The notes under the pieces are model-generated. The model ran no database searches, was not told where the DNA came from, and worked only from the letters and a program-made list of their open reading frames with translations. A stretch of DNA of 64,000 bases, taken from assembly GCA_026120035.1 (NCBI GenBank), contig JALRME010000010.1, forward strand, positions 558,001 through 622,000. Direction: 5' to 3'. This DNA comes from Coleophoma eucalyptorum (taxonomy: Eukaryota > Ascomycota > Leotiomycetes > Helotiales > Dermateaceae). Shown one piece after another: positions 59,010 through 64,000 of the stretch (positions are counted from its first letter, which is position 1; every line of letters begins with the position of its first letter). Made by a program: the position numbers and the translations under genes.

Positions 59010-59811
59010 CTAACCAATAGGCTTCGCCTTCTTCTTTTTCTTCTTCTCCCCTCCCTTCTGAAAGTCTCTCCAGCTCCCAATCCTTTGCTCGCGCGTACTT
59101 TCCCAATCCTGCTCATGCTCTCGCTTCCTCTTCCTGGCCTCCAACTCCTCGTCAGCCTTCTTTTGCTCTCTCCCCTCCTCTTGCATTTGCGCCTTGACCT
59201 GCCTCCTTCGCCTATGTTCATTATCAATCAGTACCGCTTTAGTCTTTTCTCTCCAATCTCTTGCAAACTTCTCCGTCTTCAACTCCGGGCTGTCAACAGT
59301 CCACTTATTCTCACGGATCAGTAGCATGCGCGCATCTGCAATGGCCTCATCGAGTCGCTCACGGTGCTTCTCGTCCATGAGTTCCGTCTGCGCCTTCTTC
59401 AGTCGGTCGAACGCATCTGGTGCCTGTGGGTTCGTGGTCTTGTCCGGGTGAATGAGGAGGGATTTCGTGCGGTAGCATTTCTTGATGTCCGATTCCGGTA
59501 CACCTGGTTGGAGGTCAAGGACAGCGTATCTACCATATCTCTCGTCAGTATTTCAGAACAGTCGTGTGATGGGTGATTGGGAGGACTTACGCATCTAGGC
59601 GGAATGCCTTGAGGATCCGATCAATTTCTGCATCCTATAGCATCGTAGAGATTAGCGATCGTCATTCCATAATGATGGTATTCAGAAAGGACGTGGAAGT
59701 GTGAAGGTGGGGTGCTTTTTCTTCACTCACTTTGTCGAACTCCTTCTGCTCTGACTCCAGAGCTTGGAGCGCATCGGTATCATCATCAGCATTATCAGAA
59801 TTGATAGCCAT
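59010..59811 (-). CDS. DNAJC8-like J-domain protein (splicing-associated)
   Basis: Exons 59811-59731, 59634-59591 and 59529-59010 (introns 96 and 61 nt) give 214 aa. A short acidic start (DNADDDTDALQALESEQKEF) precedes the J domain: RLDAYAVLDLQPGVPESDIK, the HPD motif at residues 69-71 within LLIHPDKTTNPQAPDAF, then LKKAQTELMD. The rest is a charged helix with RRRRQVKAQMQEEGREQKKA and a Lys-rich tail (GGEKKKKKKAKPIG) that is probably nuclear. This layout is that of DNAJC8, a spliceosome-associated J protein that stimulates Hsp70. The 44 nt second exon carries the first helix of the J domain and is easily missed. Confidence 0.87.
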
Positions 59812-60241
59812 AGCTCACCAAATGCAATGCAACAAGCCCGCTTTGTACTCGTGGAATGTGTGTTGCGATTTGGGGTTTGTGTTTTGCCTTCTTGACCTTG
59901 TTGAGCGAGGTTGTTGTATTGACGAGGCTGAGATTCGCCGCTTCTTTCACGATAAGAAAGCGGCTTGATCTTCTTCGAAATCCTGGAGTCGCTTCGATAG
60001 CCCCCTTAAGTTAGCTTGGAATTAATAATTAAAGGGGCTCGAGGAATGCACGTGAGGACTTGCCAACTCTTGTGGCAACGGAGCTATACCCTGAAAGTTC
60101 TGATAGTTACTGCAATAAACAGTACAAGATGAAGATATCAATGGCCAGTACCATCTTGGTTTGATTTTACGGCTCACGTCTCCGTTTGAAAGAATTATCT
60201 GCTAGCCATACTTGAGAGACTAAAACTTCGTCGAGGTCGCT
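59812..60241. other. Intergenic region between leftward genes
   Basis: This 430 bp stretch is upstream of the J-protein gene, with a short AT-rich centre (60020-60040). It should hold that gene's promoter and the 3' region of the small hypothetical to its right. No gene is visible. Confidence 0.45.
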
Positions 60242-60559
60242 TTACTGCTGTCACGGAGTCAGAAGTGCAAAGTGCAGTCTCAATCTGAATCTGGAAGGAC
60301 TCACATTCATTTCCAAACACCGCTCGTGCCCAGAACCATATGGAACTGGGTCTATTTTTTCTAATGGCGTAAAACGACCAAAGCTTGACTCTTGCAACCC
60401 TGGTCTGAGATTAATGTTTTCCTGGTCCTCACCAGCCGTAATCTGCACCCAAGCTCTCTTCAGCTGCTCCAAAACGTCATCGACTTCTTTCAGCTTATAT
60501 TGTAACACAAAGTTACTTTTCCTCGGGATTAAACTGTTGCTCTGCCTCCTTAGAACCAA
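60242..60559 (-). CDS. Small hypothetical gene, 5' end unresolved
   Basis: An open frame read leftward from about 60559 has protein-like content: LIPRKSNFVLQYKLKEVDDV, LEQLKRAWVQITAGEDQENI, and PLEKIDPVPYGSGHERCLEM. It has no ATG in the frame, so its first exon must be spliced from the right (acceptor candidate GAACTTTAG near 60574). At the 3' end a good donor (GTGAGT, 60304-60299) and acceptor (GACAG, 60248) would leave a two-codon final exon. I do not recognise the family. The model is weak. Confidence 0.35.
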
Positions 60560-60826
60560 TATTCTATTCTAAAGTTCACCACACTTGAATATTGTAACAA
60601 AGGGATAAGGTATTCGGTTTGTATTCAATTCAATTCATCTCGTCTCGTCTAGTCCGGGTATCTAAGTACTAGGTCGCTCGCTCGCATTGAACCATGAATA
60701 GTAGCAGGCCATTATGTCATATGGGAAAATAAAAAGAGAAGGAAATAAAACAAATATTAATAATGCTTCTACAGCCACTCATGGCGTACAACTTTTGCTG
60801 GTGTATCTTTTCTTCCAACTCCTCAC
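60560..60826. other. Short intergenic region with simple repeats
   Basis: This 267 bp stretch carries the stop side of the channel gene and a likely promoter. It has a ttcaattcaattcat and tcgtctcgtctagtc stretch near 60627-60653 and an A-rich run at 60727-60754. Confidence 0.4.
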
Positions 60827-63591
60827 CTAGTAATACGTTTTCTCGTTCCACAAAGGTGGCCTCGCAGCTTCTGTATCCCAGACCAGCTTATTATTCTCAT
60901 TGAACATGCATCCTTCGTCTGTGATTGGTATGACCTTGCTGGAATGAAGGACTTCTTGACGAGATACACCGGCCGCGTCTCTTGGGATCCACAACAGAGG
61001 CGTCTCGCTCTTGACGCTTGGCGGGTAGTAGGCACTCCGCTCTATTTCGGGTTCATAGAGGTGATCTGCATCGAGAACATCATGGGGTACGAGACGTCGT
61101 AAGGTAGCGTAGTCAGAAAATATCTGAGGCTTGAAGAATTTGACGACAAAATTTGGCTTCTTGGTAGGACTGTTGGTGATGGTGTTGGGGCCAGTCTTCT
61201 CGTTCTCGGAGCTAGAGCCAACTGCAAGATCGTTTCTGAAGGATTCCTCTTCTGCCTCCAGCGATTTTGGAAGATTGTACAGCAGTGGGTCCAGAGCACT
61301 ATTGAGCGAGATGTGGAAGAGGACTGTGAAGATTAGGAAGACGATCATGAGGATAAGTGGCCCTATAGAAGTGGCAATGGCGAATAGTCCAATAAGACAC
61401 ACTTCGGCGAGGTACACTCCCGTCAAGAGTTGCTGAAGAGCACGTGGATAAATAAGGCCTTTGGTATCGATCTGAGCGTCGGTTACAAACAAGATGTTGT
61501 ATCGGTAAGCCAGATAGAAGAATGACATGCCGAATGTAGCAAAGAATAACATTAGCGGCGCAATACAAGAATATGTGATGGCAATGACTGCGATATTGGT
61601 GAAAACTGGCAGGCTGCTTCCCCATGAGATTGCACTCAAACTGGCCCATTTCATGTACATCTTTCTAGGAGTTCCGGCCAAAAACTTATAGAGAAGTCGG
61701 AAGAGGATGAAGCCGACAACCTGGGCGAGCACACCGGAAGCCAACGTGAGACCTTGAACAAGAAAATAAGAGAGGTAGAAGTTTGATGCCGTAGGTAAGT
61801 TCTGGGCAAGGAGGTTTGTGATACCGGTTGGATTTTTGATGAGTGTCTGCACGACTGATGACGCTGCCGACGTGAGAGTTGTGATCAAGAAGACCTGCAA
61901 GACTTGGAATGCGAACTGTCGGGTTTGGGCGTTAGTAGCTGACCAGAATTTCCAAAGTATGACCAAAGGACTGTATACGTACGTATGCATTTTGAGTGAA
62001 TAGTTCGACCCTAGCTAGCGAGGGCTCTCCTGCTAGTTTCGCGCAAATTCGGATAACCACAGGGACGAGGGACATCAATATAGACAAGGCAACTGACGGG
62101 AGCAGACCAGTGACGACTCCCATAATGATGCTTGGGATTTTCTGTAGCCAGGTCAAGAATGAGACGGTTTCAAGGTATGAAATGTTTGAAATGATGCCCA
62201 CCACTCCAACAGGAATGGCCCAAAAGATAATCATTGCCGTAATGAAACCCATCACAGCGAATCGTCGAACGACCTTTTGCCACCAAGAAATCTTTAGTGA
62301 CTTCCAAACTACCTCGTTGGGATTGACACCAATATAGCGAGGCGACATGTGAAGAGCCTGGTGATGAGCCAGCGTCTGGAAAGCGGCCTGGGCATCAGAT
62401 TGATGAGCGAATTCGATGAAGACTCCACCGATCTTCTCCGTTTGACCTTCTCGGTATGCTTCTTGAGCGAGTTCGGTCTCTGGGATCAGTGTCTCAAGTC
62501 TATTGCGGCACCACTCAATCGTATCAACCTTCTTACCAACCAGACCAAATTTGCCCAGTCGGTGGGTGGGACGCTTCTTATGTGGAATCCATCGGGCTGC
62601 AATTGAACCTGAGTTATCTGCGCCATCTTCCAGGGGTAGAGGTTCTTCATCTGGATTCCCTCCTTTCTTAATGGCCTTGAGACGCTCTCCATTGGCAAGC
62701 TTGATGAGCTTGACCTCTGCAGCCTCCAATTTGAAAGCAACCTTGTCTCGCTCCTCGACCAACTCATCAACCTTGGTTGTGTCTGCTGCAATCCAAATGT
62801 TCTTGACTGCATCACCAAACACCTTTCGGAGTTTGGCCTCGTCGAGATATGGTTTCGGAACAGAGGTGAAGAGTACTGTCCTTGAAGAGATTCGGTTTCC
62901 GTAGACGGGTGATAGCAAGAATGCTTGACGTAGATTGATGTAGTAAATACTCTCACGGGTAACCAAGCAGAGCACAAATCCAAAGAATAACCAGGCACAA
63001 CCAGCATGAGCATAAAACCGATTCTTCCCAGCTTTCGTGGTAGTATCGACATTAGTCATAGACAGAATGTTCAGCTGGCTTTTCCCACCGCCCCCGGTAA
63101 TGTTAACCGGGAACAAGACAGGCCAGGTGATACAAAGACCAACGAAAGAGATGACAACAGTCATTCGCAGGAAACGCAAGAATAGAAATGCATCTAAAGA
63201 TTGGTGTTGAAGAGCATACGTGTCAGGAATTTTCCAGAAGGTTCCAAACCAGTTGAATAGGCCATTGGGTAGAGCAGGTGTACGTTCCCTTCACTTGTTA
63301 GCGAGGTATCAAGATACAAAGGCTATTAGGTAACTTACTGTTCTCTAAGAGAGCCTAGGTATGTTCGAGGAGCATAGTAACGTCTCTGCGATTTGCGCAA
63401 GATCAAAAATATGAGAACATACACGACCGCAACCAAAGCTGTTGGTGCCAATGTCGAGACCAGGCCAGAGATTGAAGCTGTAACGTCACAGCATTAGTGC
63501 TGCTGCTATCATCTAGCTACCCCCTGTTCAACTTACTATCCTTTTCATCGCGCGCTGAGCCAATGTTATCGTCAGTTCCTGTATTCACCAT
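60827..63591 (-). CDS. CSC1/OSCA-type calcium-permeable stress-gated channel (RSN1 family)
   Basis: Exons 63591-63537, 63477-63339, 63288-61983 and 61915-60827 (introns 59, 50 and 67 nt) give 862 aa. Domains run in the family order. An RSN1_TM stretch (SISGLVSTLAPTALVAVVYV, then RTYLGSLREQERTPALPNG) comes first. A cytosolic PHM7_cyt loop follows with TVLFTSVPKPYLDEAKL and GGVFIEFAHQSDAQAAF. Then comes an eight- to ten-segment RSN1_7TM core: WWQKVVRRFAVMGFITAMII, VVIRICAKLAGEPSLARVEL, TQNAY|FAFQVLQVFLITTL, MYMKWASLSAISWGSSLPVF and YLAYRYNILFVTDAQIDTKG. These channels pass calcium and other cations when membranes are stretched; they sit in plasma or internal membranes. The last ~170 residues are a cytosolic tail with PPSVKSETPLLWIPRD. 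Confidence 0.92.
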
Positions 63592-64000
63592 CTTGGCGAC
63601 TTTTGAAAGCGCAATTCCCCAGTGCTGAAAGACCACTGCGGGAAATATCGAAGAGAAGCAAAGAGCGATAGACAAAGTCCAAGGCGTGGGCTGTCTTCAT
63701 CAAGTACTTTACACGACGCAAGTTTTTCTAGGCGCACGGGAGCGTCAAGCCAAGCGAACAGGGGTGCGACCTGCCTTCAAATTCTCAATTTCAGGGTTTG
63801 AGTGGAAAAAGCGACGAAATGACGAAAGCCTGCAGCGAATCCTGGCAAGTCCCTGCACACATGCACAAATGTTTGCGCCTCTCGCCAGTCGATACTCCGT
63901 ACTGGAGATAGGTTTGCAGTGAGGAGTGGAGGCGTACGATGGAGGAGTTGATGAAACTTGGAGGAGCGATCTTAGGAGGTTGGAGTAAAGTGGTGCTATT
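63592..64000. promoter_or_regulatory. Upstream region of the channel gene
   Basis: The last 409 bases lie 5' of the CSC1-like gene. They are GC-balanced with pyrimidine-rich minus-strand leader sequence. I see no second gene before the window edge. Confidence 0.45.

Overview
The window is nuclear DNA of a filamentous ascomycete. The evidence is a set of short spliceosomal introns (mostly 44-97 nt, GT-AG, with CTAAC/CTGAC-like branch sites) and fungal families such as a NirA-type zinc-cluster regulator, a 2EXR protein, a secreted sedolisin, a Helo-like/NACHT/ankyrin gene and a CSC1-type channel. The protein flavour suggests Leotiomycetes (Helotiales-like), but that is an impression, not a test. 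I see no tRNA, rRNA, CRISPR array or intact transposon.

Layout. 0-3.7 kb: a gene-free leader, then a DHH exopolyphosphatase. 6-10 kb: a disordered hypothetical, a 2EXR protein using a GC-AG intron, and an Arc1-type tRNA-binding cofactor. 10.4-16.3 kb: two leftward genes, a NirA/NIT-4-like nitrate regulator and a DHA1-type MFS exporter. 18-28 kb: an accessory island with a hypothetical gene, an AT-rich stretch, a multiply broken Helo-like/NACHT/ankyrin (fungal NLR) pseudogene, a divergent membrane-protein gene, and a strongly RIP-marked stretch at 27.0-27.4 kb. 27.9-36.1 kb: a flavin-reductase-fold protein, a conserved acidic hypothetical, a SRPBCC protein, a small two-exon hypothetical and some unresolved coding-like debris. 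36.1-42.1 kb: a 6 kb gene desert that contains one small spliced ORF behind a TATA box. 42-48 kb: a bZIP factor and a 1233-residue protein I cannot assign. 48.6-64 kb: a compact conserved block with SYO1, IPP isomerase, a GNAT acetyltransferase, the RPA 32 kDa subunit, a secreted sedolisin, a DNAJC8-like J protein and a CSC1-like channel.

The genes do not form one pathway. SYO1 (ribosomal protein import) and IPP isomerase (isoprenoids) share a 308 bp divergent promoter. The divergent NLR pseudogene and membrane-protein gene may have been a functional pair. The best second-look items are that NLR pair, the RIP patch, unusual splicing (GC-AG intron, 4-nt first exon, stop-free in-frame introns, a NAGNAG acceptor), the small spliced ORF and the unassigned 1233-residue protein. 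Exon borders were placed by hand from splice motifs, phase and protein continuity; wherever exons are listed, the joined lengths are multiples of three.
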